Below, one piece after another: positions 9,651-18,069 of a stretch of DNA of 64,000 nt; position 1 is the first letter of the stretch; the number at the start of each line of letters is the position of its first letter. The notes under the pieces were generated by a model. It saw only the letters and a program-made list of their open reading frames with translations. It did not search any database and was not told the DNA's origin. The stretch spans positions 4,774,001 to 4,838,000 of the forward strand of contig NZ_CP109090.1 in NCBI RefSeq assembly GCF_035917575.1, given 5' to 3'. The DNA is from Streptomyces sp. NBC_01788. GTDB lineage: Bacteria; Actinomycetota; Actinomycetes; Streptomycetales; Streptomycetaceae. The position numbers were made by a program, and so were the translations under genes.

Positions 9651-12068
9651 GTGAGGGGAGTTGAGGAGGCCGGGGGACGGCCGCACGGCGCGGGCACGCT
9701 GCTGCTCGGGGTCCGGCACCACGGGCCGGGATCCGCGCGCGCGGTGCGGGCCGCGCTGGAGGCGGCACGGCCGCGGGTGGTGCTGATCGAGGGCCCGCCG
9801 GAGGCGGACGCGCTGATCCCGCTCGCCGCCGATCACGACATGCGGCCGCCCGTCGCGCTCCTCGCCCACGCGGTGGACGAGCCCGGCCGTTCGGCGTTCT
9901 GGCCGCTGGCCGGTTTCTCGCCCGAGTGGGTCGCCATCCGCTGGGCACTGGAGCACGACGTCCCCGCCCGCTTCATCGACCTGCCGGCCACGCACACGCT
10001 CGCGTGGGGCAGGGACGACGTCGCCCCGCCCGCGGACGGCGGCGCCGACGCGGAGGGCTCCGCGGTGGAGGGGACCGCGGAGCCCCCGGCGGAGGCGTGC
10101 CCTGCCGAGGCCCCGGTGCGCGTCGACCCGCTCGCCGCGCTCGCCGAGGCCGCCGGGTACGACGATCCCGAGCGCTGGTGGGAGGACGTGGTCGAGCACC
10201 GGGGCACCGGTGAGGGCGACGCGTTCGCCCCGTTCCTGGTGCTGGAGGAGGCCATGGACGCGCTGCGGGAGGCGTACGCCAGCGGGGAGGACCACCGGGA
10301 TCTTGCGCGTGAGGCGTACATGCGCCTCCAAGTGCGCGCCGCACAGCGCGAGTTCGGGGACGATCTCGCCGTGGTGTGCGGGGCCTGGCACCTCCCCGCG
10401 CTCCGGCGGAAGGCGACCGTCGCCGCCGACCGGGCCCTGCTGAAGGGCCTGCCCAAGGTCAAGGCGGACATGACCTGGGTGCCCTGGACCCACCGCCGGC
10501 TGTCCCGGGCCTCCGGCTACGGCGCGGGCATCGACTCGCCCGGCTGGTACGCCCATCTGTTCGACGTGCCTGACCGGCCCGTCGAGCGGTGGCTGACCAA
10601 GGTGGCGGGACTGCTGCGTGAGGAGGACCGGATCGTCTCCTCCGCGCACGTCATCGAGGCGGTGCGGCTGGCGGGGACGCTCGCCGCGATGCGCGGCCGC
10701 CCGCTGCCGGGCCTGGGCGAGACGACGGACGCGGTGCGCGCCGTGATGTGCGACGGCTCCGACGTGCCGCTGGCCCTGGTGCACGACCGGCTGGTGGTCG
10801 GGGACGTGCTGGGCGCGGTGCCGGAGGCGGCGCCCGCGGTGCCGTTGCAGCGCGATCTGGCCCGGCTGCAACGGCGGTTGCGGCTCAAACCGGAGGCGCA
10901 GGAGCGGGAGCTGGAGCTCGACCTGCGCAAGGAGACCGACGCCGGGCGCAGCAGGCTGCTCCACCGGCTGCGGCTGCTGGGCGTGGGCTGGGGGGAACCC
11001 ACGGCCTCGCGGGGCAGCACCGGTACGTTCCGCGAGACCTGGTGGCTGCGCTGGGAGCCGGAGCTGTCGGTGCGCGTCGCCGAGGCCGGGGTGTGGGGGA
11101 CGACCGTGCTGGCCGCCGCGACCGCCAGGGCGGAGGCGGACGCCGCGGCCGCACAGGCCCTCGCCGAGGTCACCGCGCTCGCGGAGCGCTGCCTGCTCGC
11201 CGAACTGCCCGACGCGCTGCCTGTGGTCGTGCGCGCGCTCGCCGACCGGGCGGCGCTCGACGCGGACGTCGGACACCTCGCCCAGGCGCTGCCGGCCCTG
11301 GTTCGCTCCCTGCGCTACGGGGACGTGCGCGGCACGGACACCGAGGCGCTGGCCGGGGTTGCGGCCGGCCTGGCCGAGCGGATCTTCGTCGGCCTGCCCC
11401 CGGCCTGCGTCGCACTGGACGCGGACGCGGCCGAGGAGATACGGCGCCATGTGGACGCGGTGCACGGCGCGGTCGCCCTGCTCGACGACACCCCCAAGGC
11501 GGGACACGGCGACCTGCGCGCCCGCTGGCACACCGTGCTCCGGACTCTTTCCGGACGGGACACCGTCGCCGGGGTGCTGCGGGGACGCGCGGTGCGGCTG
11601 CTCCTGGACGACGGGGAGGTCGAGCAGGATCAGGCGGCGCGCCTCATGGGCCTCGCGCTGTCGCCGGGCACGCCGCCGGCCGACGCGGCCGCGTGGATCG
11701 AGGGCTTCGTCGGAGGTGGGGGCGGGATGCTGCTCGTGCACGACGAGCGGCTGCTCGGACTGGTCGACGACTGGCTGACCGGCGTGCCGGCGCAGGCGTT
11801 CACGGACGTGCTGCCGCTGCTGCGGCGCACCTTCTCGGCGTACGAACCGGGTGTGCGCAGAACGCTCGGCGAGCTGGTCCGGCGCGGTCCGGGGCGGGGC
11901 AGCGGCGGGGCCGGGGGCCTGACGGGCGGTGTGCCCGGGTTCGGCGAGGAACCCGACCAGGAGCGCGCGGACGCCGTACTGCCCGTGCTGCGGCTGCTGT
12001 TGGGCCTCGACGGACCCGGTCCCGGCGGGGAGAAGCCGGGCAACGAGCTCGCGGAGGTGGCGGGATGA
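9651..12068 (+). CDS. DUF5682 family protein
   Basis: An 805-residue protein, the central member of the MoxR/vWA operon. The N-terminus (GVRHHGPGSARAV, then VVLIEGPPEAD) resembles the TraB/EreA/ChaN-type fold, in which His and Glu residues at these places can bind metal; catalytic activity is inference. A further conserved-looking block is PARFIDLPATH near residue 103. The C-terminal half is helical and Ala/Leu-rich without known motifs. A GTG start with AGGAGG upstream is used. It ends in an ATGA overlap with the vWA gene, so the two are translationally coupled. E. coli YehM is a likely counterpart. Confidence 0.8.
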   Translation: MRGVEEAGGRPHGAGTLLLGVRHHGPGSARAVRAALEAARPRVVLIEGPPEADALIPLAADHDMRPPVALLAHAVDEPGRSAFWPLAGFSPEWVAIRWALEHDVPARFIDLPATHTLAWGRDDVAPPADGGADAEGSAVEGTAEPPAEACPAEAPVRVDPLAALAEAAGYDDPERWWEDVVEHRGTGEGDAFAPFLVLEEAMDALREAYASGEDHRDLAREAYMRLQVRAAQREFGDDLAVVCGAWHLPALRRKATVAADRALLKGLPKVKADMTWVPWTHRRLSRASGYGAGIDSPGWYAHLFDVPDRPVERWLTKVAGLLREEDRIVSSAHVIEAVRLAGTLAAMRGRPLPGLGETTDAVRAVMCDGSDVPLALVHDRLVVGDVLGAVPEAAPAVPLQRDLARLQRRLRLKPEAQERELELDLRKETDAGRSRLLHRLRLLGVGWGEPTASRGSTGTFRETWWLRWEPELSVRVAEAGVWGTTVLAAATARAEADAAAAQALAEVTALAERCLLAELPDALPVVVRALADRAALDADVGHLAQALPALVRSLRYGDVRGTDTEALAGVAAGLAERIFVGLPPACVALDADAAEEIRRHVDAVHGAVALLDDTPKAGHGDLRARWHTVLRTLSGRDTVAGVLRGRAVRLLLDDGEVEQDQAARLMGLALSPGTPPADAAAWIEGFVGGGGGMLLVHDERLLGLVDDWLTGVPAQAFTDVLPLLRRTFSAYEPGVRRTLGELVRRGPGRGSGGAGGLTGGVPGFGEEPDQERADAVLPVLRLLLGLDGPGPGGEKPGNELAEVAG

Positions 12069-13249
12069 CCGTGGGAGAGGGGTACGACGTGACGGACGCG
12101 AGCCAGGAGCGGCTGCGGCGCTGGCGGCTCGTGCTCGGCGGCGGCCCGGCCGACGGCACCGGATGCGCGCTGTCGGGGCGGGACGCGGCGATGGACGGAG
12201 CGCTCGCCGCGCTCTACGGAAAGGGGGACAAGCCGCCGGCGGGACGGACGGGGCGGGACCGCTCGGCGGGACTGGGGGGCTCGGCGCCCTCGGTGGCGCG
12301 GTGGCTCGGGGACATACGGACGTACTTCCCCTCCTCCGTGGTGCAGGTCATGCAGCGGGACGCCATCGACCGGCTCGGGCTGGCCACGCTGCTCCTTGAG
12401 CCGGAGATGCTGGAGGCGGTGGAGGCGGACGTGCACCTCGTCGGCACCCTGCTCTCGCTCAACAAGGCGATGCCGGAGACGACGAGGGAGACGGCCCGGG
12501 CCGTGGTGCGCAAGGTCGTCGAGGACCTGGAGAAGCGTCTGGCGACCCGTACCCGGGCCACGCTCACCGGCGCCCTCGACCGCAGCGCGCGCGTCAGCCG
12601 GCCGCGCCACCACGACATCGACTGGAACCGCACGATCGCGGCCAACCTCAAGAACTACCTGCCGGAGTACCGGACGGTCGTGCCCGAGCGGCTGATCGGC
12701 TACGGCCGCGCTTCGCAGTCGGTGAAGAAGGAGGTCGTCCTCTGCGTCGACCAGTCGGGGTCGATGGCGGCGTCCGTCGTGTACGCCTCCGTGTTCGGGG
12801 CGGTGCTGGCGTCCATGCGGTCCGTCAGCACCCGGCTGGTCGTCTTCGACACGGCCGTCGTCGACCTCACCGACCAGCTCGACGACCCGGTGGACGTGCT
12901 CTTCGGCACCCAGTTGGGGGGCGGCACGGACATCAACCGGGCGCTGGCGTACTGCCAGTCGCGGATCACCCGGCCCGCCGAGACGGTGGTCGTGCTGATC
13001 AGCGACCTGTACGAGGGAGGCATACGCGACGAGATGCTGAAACGGGTCGCCGCGTTGAAGGCGTCCGGAGTGCAGTTCGTGACGCTGCTCGCGCTCTCCG
13101 ACGAGGGCGCGCCCGCCTACGACCGTGAGCACGCGGCGGCTCTCGCGGCGCTCGGGGCACCGGCGTTCGCCTGCACGCCCGACCTGTTCCCGGAAGTGAT
13201 GGCGGCGGCGATCGAGAAGCGGCCGTTGCCGATACCGGACGCCGTGTGA
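12065..13249 (+). CDS. vWA domain protein of the MoxR/DUF5682 cluster
   Basis: A 394-residue protein with a C-terminal von Willebrand A domain from about residue 220. All MIDAS elements are visible: DQSGS (DxSxS, about 229-233), the Thr in GGGTDIN (about 286) and the Asp in LISDLYEGG (about 314), so metal binding should be intact. The N-terminal half is helical, with KAMPETTRETARAVVRKV as an example. It has no signal peptide, so it is probably cytoplasmic. It overlaps the DUF5682 stop by ATGA. In MoxR systems the vWA protein is the partner remodelled by the ATPase. E. coli YehP is the likely counterpart. Confidence 0.87.
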   Translation: MTVGEGYDVTDASQERLRRWRLVLGGGPADGTGCALSGRDAAMDGALAALYGKGDKPPAGRTGRDRSAGLGGSAPSVARWLGDIRTYFPSSVVQVMQRDAIDRLGLATLLLEPEMLEAVEADVHLVGTLLSLNKAMPETTRETARAVVRKVVEDLEKRLATRTRATLTGALDRSARVSRPRHHDIDWNRTIAANLKNYLPEYRTVVPERLIGYGRASQSVKKEVVLCVDQSGSMAASVVYASVFGAVLASMRSVSTRLVVFDTAVVDLTDQLDDPVDVLFGTQLGGGTDINRALAYCQSRITRPAETVVVLISDLYEGGIRDEMLKRVAALKASGVQFVTLLALSDEGAPAYDREHAAALAALGAPAFACTPDLFPEVMAAAIEKRPLPIPDAV

Positions 13250-13354
13250 CATTGGCCGCCCACCGGTGGGAGAGGGCTTGCGCACCCTCGGGAGCGCCGT
13301 GCGAGGATCGACGCCCCAACATCTTGTCGCCGTACGGGAAGAACCGCCCCCCTC

Positions 13355-14389
13355 TTGACCTGGCCAGCAGCCCTGCCCGGTGCCGCTCTGCGCGCGACGC
13401 GTACGGCGGCCGGACAGCGTGCGTTGGAACTTGGGCTGCTGGTGGGGCTGTTGTTCACCCTCGGGCTCGTCTGCGGGCAGCAGGCGAGGGCGGCGGAGGG
13501 CGGACCGGCAGCACGGTTGACCGAGACGGTGACCGCGGCGGTGCGGGCACCCGCGTCCTCGGCTACGTCCGGCGTCCAGCCCGTCGTCGAGCGCGTGATG
13601 CGGCCGGTGGTCGAGCCGGTTGCCGGGTCCGTCGTCGAGCGCGTCGTGAAGCCGGTTGCCGAGCCGATTGCTCAGCCCGTCGTCGAAGGTGTCGTGCGGC
13701 CGGTGGTCGAGCCGGTCGTCGACTCGGTGGTTCGGCCCGTCGTGAAGCCCGTCGTCGAGCCCGTCGTGGGCGTGGTGACCGGGTCTGTCGTCCGGCCGGT
13801 TGTGCAGCCGGTCGGGGACATGGTCGGTGCTGTGGTGGGCGGGGCGGCCGGGGCGGGGCCCGAGGTACCGGTGGTGCCTGTCGTGGCAGGCGTGCCCGTT
13901 GTGCCCGGCCTTCCGGCGCCGTTGCCGTCGGAGCCGCAGTCGGGGCCCGTTGTCCCGGCTCGGGAGGTTCAGTCGCGGCAGCCGACCGGGAGCGCGGGCC
14001 CGACCACGTCCAAGACGCACATCAGCACGCCCAACGCCCGTACGGGGCACGGCGTCACCGCGCCCTCCGCCCCCTACGGCCCCCGCTGCGCCGGCGCGAC
14101 TGCCGGGCTCGGCGGCGCCACCATGCGCGTACAGACCCACCCCGCACCCAGGGCCGGCCTCGTCGCCCCGCTCACCCGGCTCCCCGCGGGGCACGGCCCC
14201 GCCGGTGGCGCGGACGGTGTGCTCGGCGACCACGCGGCGGCCGACTCCGGCAGCTCGCGGCACGGTGACGCGCACGCCGTCACGCTGCCCGAGCGGGCCC
14301 CGCTGCGGCTGCTGCCCGGCGCCGCCGCCCGGACCGCCGAGGCCGGCACCCGGGACCGGTACCAGGCCGTCCCCGTCTTCCCCGGCTGA
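13355..14389 (+). CDS. Secreted or membrane protein with PVVEPV repeats
   Basis: A 344-residue protein not assigned to a family. The N-terminus looks like a signal peptide (Arg-containing n-region, then LGLLVGLLFTLGLVCGQQARA, possible cleavage ARA-AE). Residues about 60-160 are a low-complexity array of PVVEPV, RPVVKPV and VVERV units built on a three-to-six-residue Val/Pro periodicity, suggesting an extended wall-spanning or beta-rich stalk. The C-terminal part is Ala/Pro/Arg-rich and may be disordered. The start is a TTG at 13355 with GGGAAGAA about 11 bases upstream, so the exact start is uncertain. It precedes sucC but is separated from it by a terminator. Confidence 0.6.
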   Translation: MTWPAALPGAALRATRTAAGQRALELGLLVGLLFTLGLVCGQQARAAEGGPAARLTETVTAAVRAPASSATSGVQPVVERVMRPVVEPVAGSVVERVVKPVAEPIAQPVVEGVVRPVVEPVVDSVVRPVVKPVVEPVVGVVTGSVVRPVVQPVGDMVGAVVGGAAGAGPEVPVVPVVAGVPVVPGLPAPLPSEPQSGPVVPAREVQSRQPTGSAGPTTSKTHISTPNARTGHGVTAPSAPYGPRCAGATAGLGGATMRVQTHPAPRAGLVAPLTRLPAGHGPAGGADGVLGDHAAADSGSSRHGDAHAVTLPERAPLRLLPGAAARTAEAGTRDRYQAVPVFPG

Positions 14390-14546
14390 CCGGACGCGGA
14401 GAGCACCCGACTCCGCGGGCCCGGTGGACCCGGACGGCTGAAAGCCGTCGGTCCGTCCGGCCGTGCCGCACGGGACCTCGCGGAAGGGCAGGCCGGTTCC
14501 CATTGGGGTGGGGATCACCCGCCCTCGGCCCTTCGGGGCTGTACGA

Positions 14547-14586
14547 GGGGGCCTCACCCGGCGAACCCCAGCCCGGTGAGGCCCCC
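14547..14586 (+). terminator. Terminator upstream of sucC
   Basis: GGGGGCCTCACCCGG pairs with CCGGTGAGGCCCCC with one bulged base. It lies 158 bases after the repeat-protein gene and before the sucCD promoter region. Confidence 0.65.
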
Positions 14587-14821
14587 GCTTCAACGGCACG
14601 CCGTGCCAGGGAGCGCGGCATCATGTGACAGGTATCACCGCTCAGGTGTGACCCTCGATTTAGGCCACCCCCGTAAGCGGGGATAACCTGCGAGACGGAC
14701 ATGCCGCGCGCTCGGACACCGTGTGCGCCTTCCCTGTGACCCAGAGCGGACGTCACGTTGCCCTTCGCGGCACGCCCACGCATCCAACGAACCGCGAGAT
14801 CACTGATAGGGACGGAAGCGC
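14587..14821 (+). promoter_or_regulatory. sucCD upstream region
   Basis: 235 bases with no gene. CCCCGTAAGCGGGG at about 14669-14682 is a small hairpin, followed by GATAACCT, which could be a -10 element. A GGGACGGA-type site precedes the GTG of sucC. Promoter placement is inference. Confidence 0.35.
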
Positions 14822-16003
14822 GTGGACCTGTTCGAGTACCAGGCGAGGGACCTCTTCGCCAAGCACGGTGTACCGGTGCTGGCCGGTGAAGTCATCGACA
14901 CGCCTGAGGCGGCGCGCGAGATCACCGAGCGGCTGGGCGGCAAGTCGGTCGTCAAGGCCCAGGTGAAGGTCGGTGGCCGCGGCAAGGCCGGTGGTGTCAA
15001 GCTGGCCGCCACTCCGGACGAGGCCGTCGCGCGCGCGACGGACATCCTCGGCATGGACATCAAGGGCCACACGGTCCACAAGGTCATGCTCGCCGAGACC
15101 GCCCCGGAGATCCTCGAGGAGTACTACGTCTCCTTCCTCCTCGACCGTGCCAACCGCACCTTCCTCTCCATCGCCTCCGTCGAGGGCGGCATGGAGATCG
15201 AGGAGGTGGCGGCCACCCGCCCCGAGGCCGTCGCGCAGATCGCGATCGACGCCATCGACGGTGTGGACCGGGCGAAGGCCGAGGAGATCGTCGCCGCGGC
15301 CAAGTTCCCGGCCGAGGTCGCCGACAAGGTCGCCGACGTCCTGGTCAGCCTCTGGGAGGTCTTCGTCAAGGAGGACGCCCTCCTGGTCGAGGTCAACCCG
15401 CTCGCGAAGGTCGCCTCCGGCGACGTCATCGCCCTCGACGGCAAGGTGTCGCTGGACGAGAACGCGGAGTTCCGTCACCCCGAGTTCGACGAGCTGCACG
15501 ACAAGGCCGCCGCGAACCCGCTGGAGGCCGCCGCCAAGGAGAAGAACCTCAACTACGTCAAGCTCGACGGTGAGGTCGGCATCATCGGCAACGGCGCGGG
15601 TCTGGTCATGTCGACCCTGGACGTCGTCGCCTACGCCGGTGAGGCCCACAAGGGCGTCAAGCCGGCCAACTTCCTCGACATCGGTGGCGGTGCCTCCGCC
15701 GAGGTGATGGCGAACGGCCTGGAGATCATCCTGGGCGACCCGGACGTGAAGTCCGTGTTCGTCAACGTGTTCGGCGGGATCACCGCGTGCGACGCGGTCG
15801 CCAACGGCATCGTGCAGGCGCTGGAGCTGCTCGAGTCCAAGGGCGAGGAGGTCACCAAGCCACTGGTGGTGCGTCTGGACGGCAACAACGCCGAGCTGGG
15901 TCGCCAGATCCTGGACGACCGCAACCACCCGCTGGTGCAGCGCGTGGACACCATGGACGGCGCGGCCGACAAGGCCGCCGAGCTGGCTGCTGCCGCGAAG
16001 TAA
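14822..16003 (+). CDS. sucC: Succinyl-CoA synthetase (ADP/GDP-forming) beta subunit
   Basis: A 393-residue ATP-grasp subunit that with SucD interconverts succinyl-CoA and succinate with substrate-level phosphorylation in the TCA cycle. The N-terminus [16 protein letters not shown] is diagnostic. [16 protein letters not shown] (about residues 43-58) belongs to the ATP-grasp nucleotide site and [13 protein letters not shown] with GGGAS to the C-terminal ligase domain. Length is normal. The GTG start follows AGGGACGGA. sucD follows after 21 bases, a clear operon. Confidence 0.97.
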   Translation: MDLFEYQARDLFAKHGVPVLAGEVIDTPEAAREITERLGGKSVVKAQVKVGGRGKAGGVKLAATPDEAVARATDILGMDIKGHTVHKVMLAETAPEILEEYYVSFLLDRANRTFLSIASVEGGMEIEEVAATRPEAVAQIAIDAIDGVDRAKAEEIVAAAKFPAEVADKVADVLVSLWEVFVKEDALLVEVNPLAKVASGDVIALDGKVSLDENAEFRHPEFDELHDKAAANPLEAAAKEKNLNYVKLDGEVGIIGNGAGLVMSTLDVVAYAGEAHKGVKPANFLDIGGGASAEVMANGLEIILGDPDVKSVFVNVFGGITACDAVANGIVQALELLESKGEEVTKPLVVRLDGNNAELGRQILDDRNHPLVQRVDTMDGAADKAAELAAAAK

Positions 16004-16024
16004 GGGACGAGGTCACACAACACC

Positions 16025-16909
16025 ATGGCTATCTTCCTCACCAAGGAATCCAAGGTCATCGTCCAGGGCATGACCGGCTCCGAGGGCCAGAAGCACACGC
16101 GTCGCATGCTGGCCTCGGGCACGAACATCGTCGGTGGCGTGAACCCGCGCAAGGCGGGCCAGAGCGTGGACTTCGACGGCACCGAGGTACCGGTCTTCGG
16201 CACCGTCAAGGACGCCATCGACAAGACCGGCGCCGACGTCACGGTCATCTTCGTGCCGGAGAAGTTCACCAAGGACGCGGTGATCGAGGCGATCGACGCC
16301 GAGATCCCCCTCGCGGTGGTCATCACCGAGGGCATCGCGGTGCACGACACGGCCTCCTTCTGGGCGTACGCCGGGAAGAAGGGCAACAAGACGCGGATCA
16401 TCGGCCCGAACTGCCCGGGTCTGATCACGCCGGGTCAGTCGAACGCGGGCATCATCCCGGCCGACATCACCAAGCCGGGCCGCATCGGTCTGGTGTCGAA
16501 GTCGGGCACGCTGACGTACCAGATGATGTACGAGCTGCGGGACATCGGCTTCTCCACCTGCGTCGGCATCGGCGGTGACCCGATCATCGGGACCACGCAC
16601 ATCGACGCGCTGAAGGCGTTCCAGGACGACCCCGACACCGACCTGATCGTGATGATCGGTGAGATCGGCGGCGACGCGGAGGAGCGGGCGGCGGCGTTCA
16701 TCAAGGAGAACGTGACCAAGCCGGTCGTCGGCTACGTCGCGGGCTTCACCGCCCCGGAGGGCAAGACCATGGGCCACGCGGGCGCCATCGTCTCGGGTTC
16801 CTCCGGCACCGCGCAGGCGAAGAAGGAGGCCCTGGAGGCCGCGGGCGTCAAGGTCGGCAAGACCCCGACCGAGACGGCCAAGCTGGCCCGCGCCATCCTC
16901 GGCGGCTGA
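16025..16909 (+). CDS. sucD: Succinyl-CoA synthetase alpha subunit
   Basis: A 294-residue partner of SucC. The CoA-binding Rossmann domain begins [15 protein letters not shown] (residues about 12-26). The phosphorylated active-site His lies in [14 protein letters not shown] (about 248-261), and GPNCPG at about 126 is also typical. ATG start. The last codons and stop (Leu-Gly-Gly-stop) are repeated twice in the DNA immediately downstream by a 24-base tandem duplication, without effect on the protein. A strong terminator follows at 16974. Confidence 0.97.
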   Translation: MAIFLTKESKVIVQGMTGSEGQKHTRRMLASGTNIVGGVNPRKAGQSVDFDGTEVPVFGTVKDAIDKTGADVTVIFVPEKFTKDAVIEAIDAEIPLAVVITEGIAVHDTASFWAYAGKKGNKTRIIGPNCPGLITPGQSNAGIIPADITKPGRIGLVSKSGTLTYQMMYELRDIGFSTCVGIGGDPIIGTTHIDALKAFQDDPDTDLIVMIGEIGGDAEERAAAFIKENVTKPVVGYVAGFTAPEGKTMGHAGAIVSGSSGTAQAKKEALEAAGVKVGKTPTETAKLARAILGG

Positions 16910-16959
16910 GCACCGGCTGCCCTCGGCGGCTGAGCACCGGCCGCCCTCGGCGGCTGAGC
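16898..16959 (+). repeat. 24-base tandem triplication at the sucD 3' end
   Basis: Units at 16898-16921 and 16922-16945 differ at one base. A third partial unit (CTCGGCGGCTGAGC) spans 16946-16959. Each carries the sucD codons for Leu-Gly-Gly plus the TGA stop. It looks like a local slippage duplication. Confidence 0.9.
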
Positions 16960-16973
16960 TCTCCGGAGCCGGT

Positions 16974-17011
16974 CCGGTGGGCCCGTCCCCAGGTGGGGAC
17001 GGGCCCACCGG
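16974..17011. terminator. Terminator after sucCD
   Basis: A perfect 17-base stem (CCGGTGGGCCCGTCCCC and its complement) with an AGGT loop. It lies between sucD and the convergent sigma-like gene, so it may serve both. Confidence 0.85.
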
Positions 17012-17073
17012 CGTTTCCGGCAGGCCCACGGGCGTTTCCGTGAACGGGCCGGCTGCATGAGTGGAGGGCCGGG

Positions 17074-17973
17074 TCATCTGACGCCCGGAGCCAGCCGCTC
17101 CGGTCCGCCCGCCGCCTCCTTCCTCAGCTCGGCGCGCAGCTTGAGCGCCTCCGGCGGGAGCGGGCCGAGCATGCCCTGCACCGGCAGCCCGTGCACCGCG
17201 TGCCCGGGGGACACCGGGGCCAGGTAGTGCGTGGGTGCGGTGCGCAGGGTGAGCGTCGTCGCGCCGATGATGGTGGCCGTGAAGGCGATGGCGGACCGGG
17301 TCCAGAACCGGGTCCGGCGTTCCCCGGTCGTGCGCACGCCCGCCGGCTCGCCCGCTCCGAGGCGTTCCGTCGAGGCCAGGCGGACCAGTCGCCGGTGCAG
17401 TTCCGCGGGGTCGGCCAGCTCGGGGAGGCGCGCGGCGAGCGCCTCGCGCGCGTGCATCAGCCGGTTCGCCGCGGCCGGAGTGCTCGCCTCCGTCTCCGCC
17501 GCCGTCTCGGGCAGATCGAGGCCGACACCGTCGTAGAGCACGAGGGTGCGGCGGTACGACGGCGGGATCAGCAGCAGGGCGCTTTGCAGCGCGCGGTCCG
17601 CGGGGTCGGACGGCGGGTCGGGGGTGTCGCCCCGCCGGCGGAAGCGGTGCCAGGGGGACAGCGCGCACTCGTACACCGTCGCCCGCATCCAGCCCGCCGG
17701 GTCCCGGTCGTGCGCGACCTCCGGCCAGCGCTGCCAGGCCAGTTGGAAGGCCTGGTCCACGGACTCACGGGCCCGCTCGTGCCGGCCCGTGAGCAGATAG
17801 GCCTGCCGGACGAGGGCGGGGGCGCAGAACGCGTACAGCGCGTCGAAGGCCTGAGCGGGCGTCAGCGGGGTGCCCGTCTCGTCGACGGCCTGATCCCGCG
17901 TCAGGGAGACGTTCGCGCCGGAGCGCCGGTCCTCCATGGGGGATGGCAGCGGGTTCGCATGACTGTTCGTCAT
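17074..17973 (-). CDS. Sigma-70-like (ECF-type) protein with C-terminal membrane segment
   Basis: A 299-residue protein resembling an extracytoplasmic-function sigma factor. A region-2-like segment spans about 45-115 (FDALYAFCAPALVRQAYLLT ending in WMRATVYECALSPW). A region-4-like segment starts near 140 (ALLLIPPSYRRTLVLYDGVGLDLPETA). The region-4 helix-turn-helix is weak, and a hydrophobic segment near 235-250 (SAIAFTATIIGATTLTL) follows, so it may be membrane-tethered and not a classical sigma factor. The ATG at 17973 has ACGGAGGG 7 bases upstream. No anti-sigma gene is adjacent. It is divergent from the DUF6350 gene. Confidence 0.65.
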   Translation of the reverse strand: MTNSHANPLPSPMEDRRSGANVSLTRDQAVDETGTPLTPAQAFDALYAFCAPALVRQAYLLTGRHERARESVDQAFQLAWQRWPEVAHDRDPAGWMRATVYECALSPWHRFRRRGDTPDPPSDPADRALQSALLLIPPSYRRTLVLYDGVGLDLPETAAETEASTPAAANRLMHAREALAARLPELADPAELHRRLVRLASTERLGAGEPAGVRTTGERRTRFWTRSAIAFTATIIGATTLTLRTAPTHYLAPVSPGHAVHGLPVQGMLGPLPPEALKLRAELRKEAAGGPERLAPGVR

Positions 17974-18069
17974 GATGCGTCCCTCCGTGTGAATAGGCAC
18001 ATAATCGTATATTGAGTGACACGGCGGAGGTTCGCCTGTTGCGCCCGGAAAGCGTGTGCCGTTGGGAGC

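Noticed and set aside
9527..9663. 45-codon frame between the MoxR and DUF5682 genes, starting GTGA at the MoxR stop
   Set aside because: The start overlap is suggestive, but the peptide is Arg/Gly/Pro low complexity, and its end overlaps the well-supported DUF5682 start.
8373..11741. 1122-codon minus-strand frame opposite the MoxR and DUF5682 genes
   Set aside because: A shadow of the high third-position GC of the real genes; the sense frames carry Walker and family motifs.
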